Source: Nitriliruptoraceae bacterium (GTDB lineage Bacteria; Actinomycetota; Nitriliruptoria; Nitriliruptorales; Nitriliruptoraceae). From it: a stretch of DNA of 5,398 nucleotides. The notes under the pieces were generated by a model. That model saw only the letters and a program-made list of their open reading frames with translations, made no database searches and was not told the DNA's origin. Each line of letters opens with the position of its first letter. The stretch's first letter is position 1. The position numbers and the translations under genes were made by a program. Below, piece by piece: positions 1 to 5,398 of the stretch. The stretch is from NCBI GenBank assembly GCA_007121975.1, contig SKJO01000074.1, positions 1-5,398 of the forward strand. The letters run 5' to 3'.

Positions 1-515
1 GCGGGGGCACCGCGGTCGTGGGCGTGACCTTCCTGGTGCCGGCGGCGCTGGACCGGGGCTGGTCGGAGCCGGCCGCCGGGGGACTGCTGGTCGGGGCGAG
101 CCTGACCGGTATCGGCGTCCGACTGGCCGTCGGGCTGCTGGCCGACCGCCGGCCCGGTGCGGAGCGGATCCTGCTCGCTGTCGCCCTGCTGCTCGGCGCG
201 GTGGGGCTCGCGGGGCTCGGCAACGGCCCGCTGCTGCCTGCGGCGCTGCTGGCCGTGGGAGCCGGGTGGGGCTGGACCGGCCTGGCCTTCCTCGCCGCCG
301 TGCGCCTGGATCCCGACCGACCGGCACGTGCCGCCGGGATGGTGCTCACCGGCCTGGCGGCTGGCGGCGCCGTCGGACCGGCCAGCTTCGGGTGGGTGGT
401 CACCCGGGCAGGCTTCCCCCGCGCCTGGATGCTGGCGGCCGTGATGATGGCCAGCGCGGCCCTGCTGATCGGCCTGGCAGCTCACCGTGCGCGCCGGTCG
501 GCCGACGCCTTGTGA
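1..515 (+). CDS. MFS transporter, C-terminal half (5' end outside window)
   Basis: This is the end of an integral membrane transporter, probably of the major facilitator superfamily, a group of secondary carriers that move small molecules across the cytoplasmic membrane. The reading frame is already open at position 3 and continues to TGA at 513-515, so the true start lies upstream; the GTG at 18 is internal. The visible 170 or so residues show about six hydrophobic segments, which fits helices 7-12. Between the second and third visible segments is a GLLADRRPG loop, matching the G-x-x-x-D-R loop motif that MFS proteins repeat between helices 8 and 9. A glycine-rich GWGWTG segment and a basic tail (HRARRS) follow. 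The substrate cannot be told from this half. The ATPase gene starts 66 bases downstream on the same strand, so co-transcription is possible. The membrane carrier call is firm; the MFS assignment is likely. Confidence 0.82.
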   Translation, partial: GGTAVVGVTFLVPAALDRGWSEPAAGGLLVGASLTGIGVRLAVGLLADRRPGAERILLAVALLLGAVGLAGLGNGPLLPAALLAVGAGWGWTGLAFLAAVRLDPDRPARAAGMVLTGLAAGGAVGPASFGWVVTRAGFPRAWMLAAVMMASAALLIGLAAHRARRSADAL

Positions 516-540
516 GTAGGATCGGAACCCCGGTGGTCCT

Positions 541-560
541 GCCCCGAGGATCCCCGGGGC
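541..560 (+). other. Short inverted repeat between MFS and ATPase genes
   Basis: GCCCCG at 541-546 is perfectly complementary to CGGGGC at 555-560, leaving an 8-base loop. It lies 25 bases after the MFS stop codon and ends just before the ATPase ribosome binding site. There is no following T-run, so it is not a classical intrinsic terminator. It could be a weak attenuator, an RNA-stability stem or chance pairing in GC-rich DNA. Confidence 0.25.
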
Positions 561-581
561 GACCCCGAGGGGAAGCCCGAC

Positions 582-2645
582 GTGACCAACCCGATCGCCA
601 CTCCGGCCCCGCTCGACGCGTCACAGCAGCACCTGCTCGGCCGTCTCACCGTTCTCGAGCTGCAGCTGGCCCGGCTCGTCACCGAGCGGGAAGCGGGCGG
701 CGGGGATCGTCTCGGACCGCGGGGCACCATGCGGTTCTCCGGGGTCCCGGCCACCCCGGACCCACCCACCGATCCGGCGGCCGCCGCCCGGCTCGCCGAG
801 GTCGAGCACCACGCAAACGCCGCCGCAGAGCGGGGGGAGGCCCTGCGCCTCCGCACGCTGGCCACGAGCTTCGGGCTGACCGAGATCGAGGTCGAGCTGC
901 TGCTGCTGGCCGCGGCCCCCGACCTCGATGCCGGCCTCGGCCACCGCTATGCGACCCTGCATGGCAACGACGACCAGGTGCAGCTCTCTCCGGCGCTGGC
1001 GCTGTGGCTGCTCGGGCTGCACACCGTCAACGCCGAGGCCCGCCGCCTCCTCGACCCCACCAACACGCTCGTGCGCACCGGCCTGCTCGAGTCCGAGCCC
1101 GCCACCCGGCGCCTGCTCGGCCAGCAGTTGCGGGTCCCCGAGCGGGTCCTGGTCCACCTGCTGGGTTCCGCGTCCCTGCCGGAGCCGTTGGCCTCGACGA
1201 GCAGCGCACCGGTCGCCGTACCCGGACCCACCGCCGAGGCGATCGCCCGCGCACTGCGCGCCGGCCTGCCCCTGGTCTACGTCCAGGACCGCAACGCCGG
1301 GGTCGGCGTCAACGCAGCCGTGGCCGCCCTCGAGCACCTCGGCCGCACTCCGGTGGTGCTCGACCTGGCCCACCGCCCGAGCGAGGTCGACCTGGCCACC
1401 CTGGCCCGGCTCGGCTCCCGGGAGGCCCTGCTGCGGGGCGGGGTGCTGGTGGTCACCGGGCTCGACGCCCTGCCCGAACGTGACGCCGGCGGGGTGCGCC
1501 GGTTCGCCGACGCCGACGCCCCGAGCGTGCTGGTGGGCCGCGCGAACTGGGACCCGGGCTGGGCACAGCGTGTCCCGGCCGTGGTCGCCGCCGAGGCGCC
1601 CGCCGAGCCGGTTCGCCGCAAGCTGTGGGATCAGGCGCTTGACGCCGAGTTGGCCGCCGAGGTCGACGCGGCCGCCGCCACCGCCCAGTTCCGGCTCTCC
1701 CCCGAGCAGATCCTGCGCTCCGGCCAGGCCGCGACCCGCCAGGCGCTCTCCGCCGGCCAGCGGCTCACCGGCCGCGACGTACGTGCCGGTGCCCGGGCGC
1801 AGAACTCGACCGGGCTCTCCCGCCTGGCGCGGCGCATCCGTCCGAGCGCCACCTGGGACGACCTCATCCTGCCCGCCAGCGTCGAGGCGGAGCTGCGCAG
1901 CCTGGTGGCGCGCTGGCGACAGCGCGGCCGGGTGCTCGACGACTGGGGCCTGTCACCGGGCTCGGCCCGGGGTCGGGGCGTGTCGGGCCTGTTCGCCGGC
2001 GGGTCGGGGACCGGCAAGACGCTCTCCGCCGAGGTGCTGGCCAACGACCTCGGACTCGACCTGTACGTCATCGAGCTGTCCACCGTGATCGACAAGTACA
2101 TCGGGGAGACCTCCAAGAACCTCGCGCGGATCTTCGACGAGGCCGACTCGGTCAACGGCGTGCTGCTGTTCGACGAGGCCGACGCGCTGTTCGGCAAGCG
2201 TTCCGCGGTCAGCGACGCCAAGGACCGCCACGCCAACGTCGAGGTGGCGTTCCTGCTGCAGCGCATGGAGTCCTTCGACGGGGTGGCGATCCTGACCACC
2301 AACCTCGCCGCGAACCTCGACGAGGCGTTCCTGCGGCGGCTGGACGCGATCGTCGACTTCCCCGAACCCACCGTGGCACAGCGCCGGGAGCTGTGGGCGC
2401 GGATGCTGCCCGAGAGCCTGCCCCGCGCCGAACTGCTCGACCTCGACCTGCTCGCGGAGAGCTTCAAGCTCTCGGGCAGCGAGATCCGCAGCACCGCGCT
2501 ACGCGCGGCCTACCGGGTCGCCGACGAGGGCCGGACCCTGACCAACCTCGACCTGCTGCGCGCGGTGGTCGCCGAGCATCGCAAGCTCGGCCGCCACCTC
2601 GGCGCCCAGGATCTCGGCCGGTACGCCGGCCTGCTCGAGGAGTAG
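582..2645 (+). CDS. AAA+ ATPase of the contractile injection system-associated type (Afp15/Pvc15-like)
   Basis: This is a cytoplasmic AAA+ ATPase of 687 residues. Residues 88-116 (RLRTLATSFGLTEIEVELLLL...PDLD) match the helical/winged-helix N-terminal signature I associate with ATPases of extracellular contractile injection loci. Residues 230-330 look like a first P-loop domain that has lost its motifs: the Walker A position reads QDRNAGVGVN, without GK[ST], and the Walker B strand ends TGLDAL, without DE. The second AAA+ module is intact: Walker A GGSGTGKT at 473-480, pore-loop-like KYIGE at 505-509, Walker B VLLFDE at 527-532, the family-typical ADALFGKRS and DRHANVEVAFLLQRM stretch at 533-562, sensor-1 Asn574, arginine fingers Arg585-Arg586 and sensor-2-like GSEIR at 632-636. 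No cysteine is present. The GTG start at 582 is preceded by GAGGGGAAG at 567-575, about 7 bases upstream. In injection systems such ATPases are linked to particle assembly or maturation, but no such structural gene is in the window, so this role is inferred. Another remodelling role is possible. Confidence 0.88.
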   Translation: MTNPIATPAPLDASQQHLLGRLTVLELQLARLVTEREAGGGDRLGPRGTMRFSGVPATPDPPTDPAAAARLAEVEHHANAAAERGEALRLRTLATSFGLTEIEVELLLLAAAPDLDAGLGHRYATLHGNDDQVQLSPALALWLLGLHTVNAEARRLLDPTNTLVRTGLLESEPATRRLLGQQLRVPERVLVHLLGSASLPEPLASTSSAPVAVPGPTAEAIARALRAGLPLVYVQDRNAGVGVNAAVAALEHLGRTPVVLDLAHRPSEVDLATLARLGSREALLRGGVLVVTGLDALPERDAGGVRRFADADAPSVLVGRANWDPGWAQRVPAVVAAEAPAEPVRRKLWDQALDAELAAEVDAAAATAQFRLSPEQILRSGQAATRQALSAGQRLTGRDVRAGARAQNSTGLSRLARRIRPSATWDDLILPASVEAELRSLVARWRQRGRVLDDWGLSPGSARGRGVSGLFAGGSGTGKTLSAEVLANDLGLDLYVIELSTVIDKYIGETSKNLARIFDEADSVNGVLLFDEADALFGKRSAVSDAKDRHANVEVAFLLQRMESFDGVAILTTNLAANLDEAFLRRLDAIVDFPEPTVAQRRELWARMLPESLPRAELLDLDLLAESFKLSGSEIRSTALRAAYRVADEGRTLTNLDLLRAVVAEHRKLGRHLGAQDLGRYAGLLEE

Positions 2646-2648
2646 CCG

Positions 2649-2674
2649 AAGCGCCGCCCGCCGCCTCAGCGCTT
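2649..2674. terminator. Possible bidirectional terminator between convergent genes
   Basis: AAGCGC at 2649-2654 is complementary to GCGCTT at 2669-2674 with a 14-base loop. The stem spans the 20-base gap between the stop codons of the ATPase gene (2643-2645, plus strand) and the phosphate transporter gene (2666-2668, minus strand), and its right arm lies inside the transporter's last codons. The position suits a shared terminator. The stem is short and no T-run follows on either strand, so the call is tentative. Confidence 0.3.
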
Positions 2675-4357
2675 GGCGCCCGGCACGGTCCGCGCGATGC
2701 GCTTGGCGAAGGTGTAGATGCGGCGCAGGTTCTCGAGCAGTTCGTTGCCCCGGCTGTAGGCCGCGACCCGCTCGGGCGCATCGGCGGTGAGCCGCGCGGT
2801 CTGGTGCACGGCGACCCGCTCGAGCAGCTCGTTGACCTCCGGCTTGGCCTCGAGCACCGAGCGCGCCAAGGTCGGATCCTGCTCCTCGACGGCCCGCAGC
2901 GCGTCGGCGAGCAGGTCGCGCATCGCGGTGTGGAACTCGGTGATCAGCGCCTCGGACTCCTCGCTGAGCGGGACTCCCTCCTCGACGCGCCGCAGCCCGA
3001 TGCGCGCAAGGTCGTGGTGCACGAGGTCCCCGACGATCTCCAGGGCGCTGGCCACGGTCATCAGGCCCACCACCTGCTCGCCCTGCCGCTCGGTCAGCTC
3101 CGCGTCGCTGACCCGGCGCAGGTAGTCGATGATCGCATCGTGCAGGTCGTCGATCTCATCGTCGGCCTCCGCGAGCGCCTGCAGCTTGGCGGTCGACCCG
3201 CTGACCACCGCCGGCAGCGCGCTGTCGACCTGGGCCAGCACCCGCCGCCCGAGCCGCTGCATCTCCTTGCGGGTGAGCTCGATCGCGGCCGCCGGCGTGC
3301 CGATCATCTCGTCGCTGAGGTACTTGACCTCGACGCCGACCTCGCTGGCCCGCAGCGGCACGAGCCGCTCGACGAGTTGGGCCAGCCGGCGGGTGAACGG
3401 CAGGAACAGCAGCAGCATGCCGCTCTTGGCAAGGGTGTAGGCGTTGGCGATCTGCCGTGGGGTCTCGGCCGCCAGCTGCTCGGTGCCGGTCAGATTCTCG
3501 GCGCTGGGGGAGATCTGGACCGCGAGGTCGGTCAGCGGCCCGATCAGCAGCAGCATGATGGTCACGCCGACGGTGTTGAAGATCACGTGGATCAGTCCGG
3601 CGCGCAGCGCCACGGGGGGCCGGCCGATGGTGGCCAGCATGGTGGTGACCGCGGTGCCGATCGAAGCGCCGAGCGCGATCGCGACGCCGGTCTCCAGCGG
3701 CACCAACCCCTGGCTGGCCATCACGATGACCACCCCGATCGCGGCCGAGGACGACTGCACCAGCGCGGTGAACGCCGCCCCGATGAGCACGCCCGGCAGC
3801 GGCCCCCGGTCGGTGGCCATCAGCGAGAGGAACGGCTCGTACTCGCGCAGCGGCGCCATCGCCCCCTGCATGATGCCCATGCCGAGGAACAGGATGCCCA
3901 GACCCGCAAGCCCGCGGCCGGCCATCCGCACCGAGGCGTGCCGGCCGACGAACTCGGCGAGCACGCCCGCCGCGATCATCCACAGCGCGTAGCCCACGAT
4001 GTCGAACGCGATGATCTGCGCGGTGATGGTCGTGCCGACGTTGGCGCCGATGATGACCCCGACGGCCTGCACCAGCGAGAACATGCCGGCCGAGAGGAAC
4101 CCGATGACCAGCACCATGGTCACCGTGGAGGACTGGATCGTGGCGGTGACCAGCATGCCGGTGACCACCCCGGCGAAGCGGTTGACCGAGAGCTTGGACA
4201 GGATCGTGGCCAGCGACCCGCCGGCCAGGCCCTTGAGCCCGCTGGTGACCCCGTTCATCCCGTGCAGGAACATGGCGAGCCCCCCGAGGAAGCCCATCGC
4301 CATCGCCCCGACGGGCAGCGCCCCGCCGTCGACCGTGCTCAGCTCACCGATCAGCAC
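2666..4357 (-). CDS. Na+/phosphate cotransporter-family protein with C-terminal PhoU-like domain (NptA/YjbB type)
   Basis: This 563-residue membrane protein belongs to the Na+/Pi cotransporter family (COG1283), close in layout to E. coli YjbB, which is described as exporting phosphate. Two inverted Na_Pi_cotrans repeats are visible. The first has TATIQSST at 71-78 and GANVGTT at 104-110; the second has TALVQSSS at 197-204 and GASIGTA at 230-236, followed by HVIFN at 257-261. The QSS motifs are the substrate/Na+ site signature of the family. Hydrophobic segments fill residues 15-320. Residues from about 340 to 545 are soluble, helical and PhoU-like, with ADDEIDDLHDAIIDYL at 398-413 and EIVGD at 440-444, the kind of acidic motif that binds metal in PhoU. 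The GTG start at 4357 has GGAGG five bases upstream; the nearest longer frame is closed by a stop. The length is normal and nothing is missing. The gene converges on the ATPase gene. Likely role: sodium-coupled phosphate transport, possibly efflux, at the cytoplasmic membrane. Direction and sodium dependence are not provable here. Confidence 0.94.
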   Translation of the reverse strand: MLIGELSTVDGGALPVGAMAMGFLGGLAMFLHGMNGVTSGLKGLAGGSLATILSKLSVNRFAGVVTGMLVTATIQSSTVTMVLVIGFLSAGMFSLVQAVGVIIGANVGTTITAQIIAFDIVGYALWMIAAGVLAEFVGRHASVRMAGRGLAGLGILFLGMGIMQGAMAPLREYEPFLSLMATDRGPLPGVLIGAAFTALVQSSSAAIGVVIVMASQGLVPLETGVAIALGASIGTAVTTMLATIGRPPVALRAGLIHVIFNTVGVTIMLLLIGPLTDLAVQISPSAENLTGTEQLAAETPRQIANAYTLAKSGMLLLFLPFTRRLAQLVERLVPLRASEVGVEVKYLSDEMIGTPAAAIELTRKEMQRLGRRVLAQVDSALPAVVSGSTAKLQALAEADDEIDDLHDAIIDYLRRVSDAELTERQGEQVVGLMTVASALEIVGDLVHHDLARIGLRRVEEGVPLSEESEALITEFHTAMRDLLADALRAVEEQDPTLARSVLEAKPEVNELLERVAVHQTARLTADAPERVAAYSRGNELLENLRRIYTFAKRIARTVPGAKR

Positions 4358-4402
4358 CGCAGCCTCCGTTCACCTCTCCGACACCTCCCGTTCAGCTCGT
4401 GA

Positions 4403-4408
4403 AGCATA
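4403..4408 (-). promoter_or_regulatory. Possible -10 element of the phosphate transporter gene
   Basis: Read on the minus strand, the hexamer is TATGCT in an unusually AT-containing patch (TTATGCTTCA) of an otherwise GC-rich leader, 45 bases before the GTG start. No convincing -35 hexamer stands 16-18 bases upstream. It is the best -10 candidate in the gap, but evidence is thin. Confidence 0.25.
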
Positions 4409-4467
4409 AGCAGTTGCCGACCAGGCCGCCCCCAGTCCCCGTCAGCGCCGAGAGCACCGTCCTCCGA

Positions 4468-4576
4468 CGCGGCGTAGCCAGGCGGACACCGCAGTCCGGA
4501 TGCGTACGCCGGATGGCCCAGCGTGGAGGATGCGGCGTCGCCAGGCGGACACCACGGTCCGCCTGGGTACGCCGCA
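4468..4576. repeat. Two diverged direct copies of a 46-base palindromic element
   Basis: Positions 4468-4513 and 4531-4576 align without gaps at an offset of 63 bases; by hand I count 38 of 46 identical. The shared core is GCCAGGCGGACACC, flanked by GCGGCGT on the left and TCCG and GTACGCCG on the right. Each copy is itself an inverted repeat with a 6-base loop. This combination of direct and inverted symmetry is typical of REP-like dispersed intergenic palindromes. Whether other copies exist in the genome cannot be seen here. Confidence 0.75.
4470..4511. repeat. Imperfect hairpin A (decayed copy)
   Basis: Arms 4470-4487 and 4494-4511 pair at 14 of 18 positions around a 6-base loop (ACCGCA). 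The outer seven and inner five pairs are perfect; the four mismatches form two 2x2 internal loops. The left arm core CCAGGCGGAC is identical to that of hairpin B, but the right arm has drifted, so this looks like the weaker of the two copies. Confidence 0.6.
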
Positions 4577-4578
4577 TC
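4529..4578. repeat. Strong hairpin B, 22-base arms
   Basis: GATGCGGCGT at 4529-4538 pairs perfectly with ACGCCGCATC at 4569-4578, and CCAGGCGGAC at 4541-4550 pairs perfectly with GTCCGCCTGG at 4557-4566. Only one 2x2 internal loop (4539-4540 opposite 4567-4568) interrupts the stem, and the loop is six bases (ACCACG). Twenty of 22 arm positions pair, far beyond what GC-rich composition alone would normally give. There is no T-run after it on either strand. Confidence 0.75.
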
Positions 4579-4611
4579 GCGGGCGTGGCGCGACGGCCAC
4601 CGCCCGCGATG
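4575..4611. repeat. Strong hairpin C, 15 pairs with one bulge
   Basis: CATCGCGGGCG at 4575-4585 pairs perfectly with CGCCCGCGATG at 4601-4611; four more pairs (TGGC at 4586-4589 with GCCA at 4596-4599) continue the stem past a single bulged C at 4600. The loop is six bases (GCGACG). Its first four bases are also the last four of hairpin B, so the two stems compete for CATC. A perfect 10-base palindrome, GGCCGCGGCC at 4611-4620, follows directly. Confidence 0.7.
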
Positions 4612-4629
4612 GCCGCGGCCCGGGACAAC

Positions 4630-4689
4630 GTGGGCACCGACGGCTGCCGAACCCCCGCAGGTACGGCAGCCGGGCCGGAACCTGCCCAC
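4630..4689 (-). terminator. Hairpin D downstream of the VanZ-family gene, possible terminator
   Basis: CGGCTGCCG at 4641-4649 is perfectly complementary to CGGCAGCCG at 4664-4672 with a 14-base loop. An outer pair of arms, GTGGGCA at 4630-4636 and TGCCCAC at 4683-4689, encloses it across an asymmetric internal loop. On the minus strand the structure begins three bases after the VanZ-family stop codon, the expected place for a terminator. The classical U-run is absent, so it could instead be a stem that blocks 3' degradation. Confidence 0.45.
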
Positions 4690-4692
4690 CGC

Positions 4693-5253
4693 TCAGGAGA
4701 CGCGCTGACGGGACCGGTGGGCGTCGCGGCTGCGCGCCGGACGGCGGCGAACGCCCAGCGCCATCGCGAGCAGTGCCCCGAGCCCGGCACCGACCGCGTT
4801 GGCCAGCAGGTCGGCGGCGTTGGCCACCCGGCCCAGCGGCAGCAGGAACTGCACGGTCTCGATGCCGACGGAGAGCAGCACGCAGCCCGTCCAGACCAGC
4901 AGCGGAGAGCGCCGCCACGCCCACGCGACCGCCAGTGCCCCGATCGGCACGAACAGCGCGACGTTGTCGATCACCGGGTTCCAGGCGATCGAGTCCCACC
5001 CCCAGGCGCCCTCGATGGGATCCAGATGCAGGGTCCGCACGCTGGCACCGGCAGCCACCGGACGCAGGGTGAGCCACAGCGCCGCACCGAGCGCAACGGT
5101 CAGGGCGACCCCCGCCACCACGGTGGCCAGGGGATCGCGCTGTCGGCGGCGCAGCGCCCGGACCATCAGCAGCACGACCACGAGCACGCCGAGCACCGCC
5201 AGCAGGAACGCGCCACGTCCAAGCTGGCTCTGCAGGGCGGGGATGCTCGGCAC
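4693..5253 (-). CDS. VanZ-family integral membrane protein
   Basis: This 186-residue protein has about five membrane segments (near residues 15-32, 42-63, 97-113, 118-138 and 149-166) and a very basic C-terminal tail (RRRPARSRDAHRSRQR), probably cytoplasmic. The second half carries the VanZ-like pattern: NPVIDNVALFVPIG at 92-105, then IETVQFLLP at 131-139, then GRVANAADLLANAVGAGLG at 141-159, with conserved-type Asn97, Glu132, Gln135, Arg142, Asp148, Asn152 and Gly155. The family is named after VanZ of enterococcal teicoplanin resistance, but most actinobacterial members have no known function, and resistance should not be assumed. I chose the GTG at 5253 because AGGAGGTGA, a full-length Shine-Dalgarno match, lies at 5255-5263; the longer frame, open from 5295, would add 14 residues that cover this site. 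The gene follows a probable minus-strand gene with a 59-base gap. Confidence 0.86.
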   Translation of the reverse strand: MPSIPALQSQLGRGAFLLAVLGVLVVVLLMVRALRRRQRDPLATVVAGVALTVALGAALWLTLRPVAAGASVRTLHLDPIEGAWGWDSIAWNPVIDNVALFVPIGALAVAWAWRRSPLLVWTGCVLLSVGIETVQFLLPLGRVANAADLLANAVGAGLGALLAMALGVRRRPARSRDAHRSRQRVS

Positions 5254-5270
5254 GTCACCTCCTCGACGTG
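5251..5270 (-). promoter_or_regulatory. Inverted repeat enclosing the VanZ-family Shine-Dalgarno and start codon
   Basis: On the minus strand CACGTC (5270-5265) and GACGTG (5256-5251) are perfectly complementary. The 8-base loop between them is GAGGAGGT, the core of the ribosome binding site, and the GTG start codon is the last three bases of the second arm. Folded RNA would display the Shine-Dalgarno sequence but pair the start codon. It decides the start at 5253 and may tune translation; the 6-base stem could also be a DNA operator or chance. Confidence 0.4.
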
Positions 5271-5312
5271 ACCCCCACGGTACGCCCCGGCGCAACCATC
5301 CGCCCGGCGCCC

Positions 5313-5398
5313 TCAGCCATCCAGCGCCCGCGCCGCGGCCCGCCGCATGCTGCGATCCGCGAGCGGGCCGCCCACCCCGGCGACGACCGCGCCGAGCA
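5313..5398 (-). CDS. Probable C-terminus of an unidentified gene (5' end outside window)
   Basis: Read from the right edge on the minus strand, an open frame gives 27 residues ending GGPLADRSMRRAAARALDG before TGA at 5313-5315. Codons nearly all end in G or C and G dominates the first positions, as expected for a real gene in this genome. The fragment starts with a small hydrophobic Gly/Ala/Val stretch and ends in a basic, Ala-rich helix-like tail. It is too short to name. It runs in the same direction as the VanZ-family gene and ends 59 bases before its start, so the two may be co-transcribed. The opposite strand is also open here, so the call is modest. Confidence 0.5.
   Translation of the reverse strand, partial: LGAVVAGVGGPLADRSMRRAAARALDG

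Larger units (their letters stand above)
4358..4692. other. 335-base gene-free interval with clustered hairpins
   Basis: This gap lies between the end of the VanZ-family gene and the start of the phosphate transporter gene, both on the minus strand. Open frames that cross it are low-complexity, rich in Arg, Pro, Ala and Gly, and either run into the antisense of a neighbouring gene or lack a ribosome binding site, so I call no gene. The part nearest the transporter (4358-4467) holds its ribosome binding site and probable promoter. The part from 4468 to 4690 is almost entirely made of inverted repeats, listed separately. Confidence 0.7.

Noticed and set aside
621..1373. A 250-residue minus-strand open frame inside the ATPase gene
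   Set aside because: Composition is Gly/Gln/Arg-rich with no recognisable domain, and the opposite strand encodes the conserved winged-helix-like region of the ATPase.
2393..4402. A 669-residue plus-strand open frame antisense to the phosphate transporter gene
   Set aside because: Its translation is low-complexity (Arg, Gly, His, Gln, Asp, Pro), it also overlaps the end of the ATPase gene, and the minus strand carries unmistakable Na+/Pi cotransporter and PhoU motifs. It is a by-product of GC-rich third positions.
4468..4576. Direct repeats as a CRISPR array
   Set aside because: Only two copies, imperfect, separated by about 17 bases, each internally palindromic, with no cas gene nearby.
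4392..4790. Minus-strand frame with a repeated peptide (RRTQADRGVRLATP / RRTHPDCGVRLATP)
   Set aside because: The peptide repeat is simply the translation of the two palindromic DNA copies; the frame overlaps the end of the VanZ-family gene and has no ribosome binding site.
4399..5271. A 290-residue plus-strand open frame covering the hairpin region and the antisense of the VanZ-family gene
   Set aside because: Arg/Gln/His/Pro-rich sequence without a domain; no good ribosome binding site; the VanZ pattern on the minus strand explains the right part and hairpins explain the left part.
5254..5295. A longer start for the VanZ-family protein at 5295
   Set aside because: It would translate through the perfect AGGAGGTGA site at 5255-5263 that serves the GTG at 5253, and the extra 14 residues (Arg/Gly-rich) add nothing family-like.
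1..5398. A complete contractile injection system or other multi-gene defence locus
   Set aside because: Only the ATPase resembles part of such a system; no sheath, tube, baseplate, nuclease or effector gene is visible in the window.

Overview
The window is very GC-rich, its codons nearly always end in G or C, and several genes start with GTG after a purine-rich ribosome binding site. This suggests a high-GC actinobacterium. No RNA gene, transposase or CRISPR array was seen. The genus cannot be named from these genes.

Layout from left to right. (1) Positions 1-515 on the plus strand hold the C-terminal half of a major facilitator superfamily (MFS) transporter that begins outside the window. 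(2) After a 66-base gap, 582-2645 on the plus strand encode a 687-residue AAA+ ATPase. Its layout is a helical/winged-helix-like N-terminal region, a degenerate first P-loop domain and an intact second AAA+ module. It resembles the ATPases (Afp15/Pvc15 type) that accompany extracellular contractile injection systems, but no sheath, tube, spike or baseplate gene is visible here. (3) Convergent to it, only 20 bases away, 2666-4357 on the minus strand encode a Na+/phosphate cotransporter-family protein with a C-terminal PhoU-like domain (NptA/YjbB type). (4) Positions 4358-4692 hold no credible gene. They hold a cluster of four strong hairpins, two of which are diverged direct copies of each other, plus the leader of the phosphate transporter gene. 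(5) Positions 4693-5253 on the minus strand encode a VanZ-family membrane protein, whose Shine-Dalgarno sequence lies in the loop of a small inverted repeat. (6) From 5313 to the right edge on the minus strand there is probably the C-terminus of one more gene.

The three right-hand genes run in the same direction, but the hairpin cluster between the VanZ gene and the phosphate transporter gene argues for separate transcription units. The MFS gene and the ATPase gene may be co-transcribed. I see no evidence that all genes form one system: the window looks like ordinary chromosome with two points of interest, the injection-system-type ATPase away from any visible injection-system genes and the hairpin cluster.
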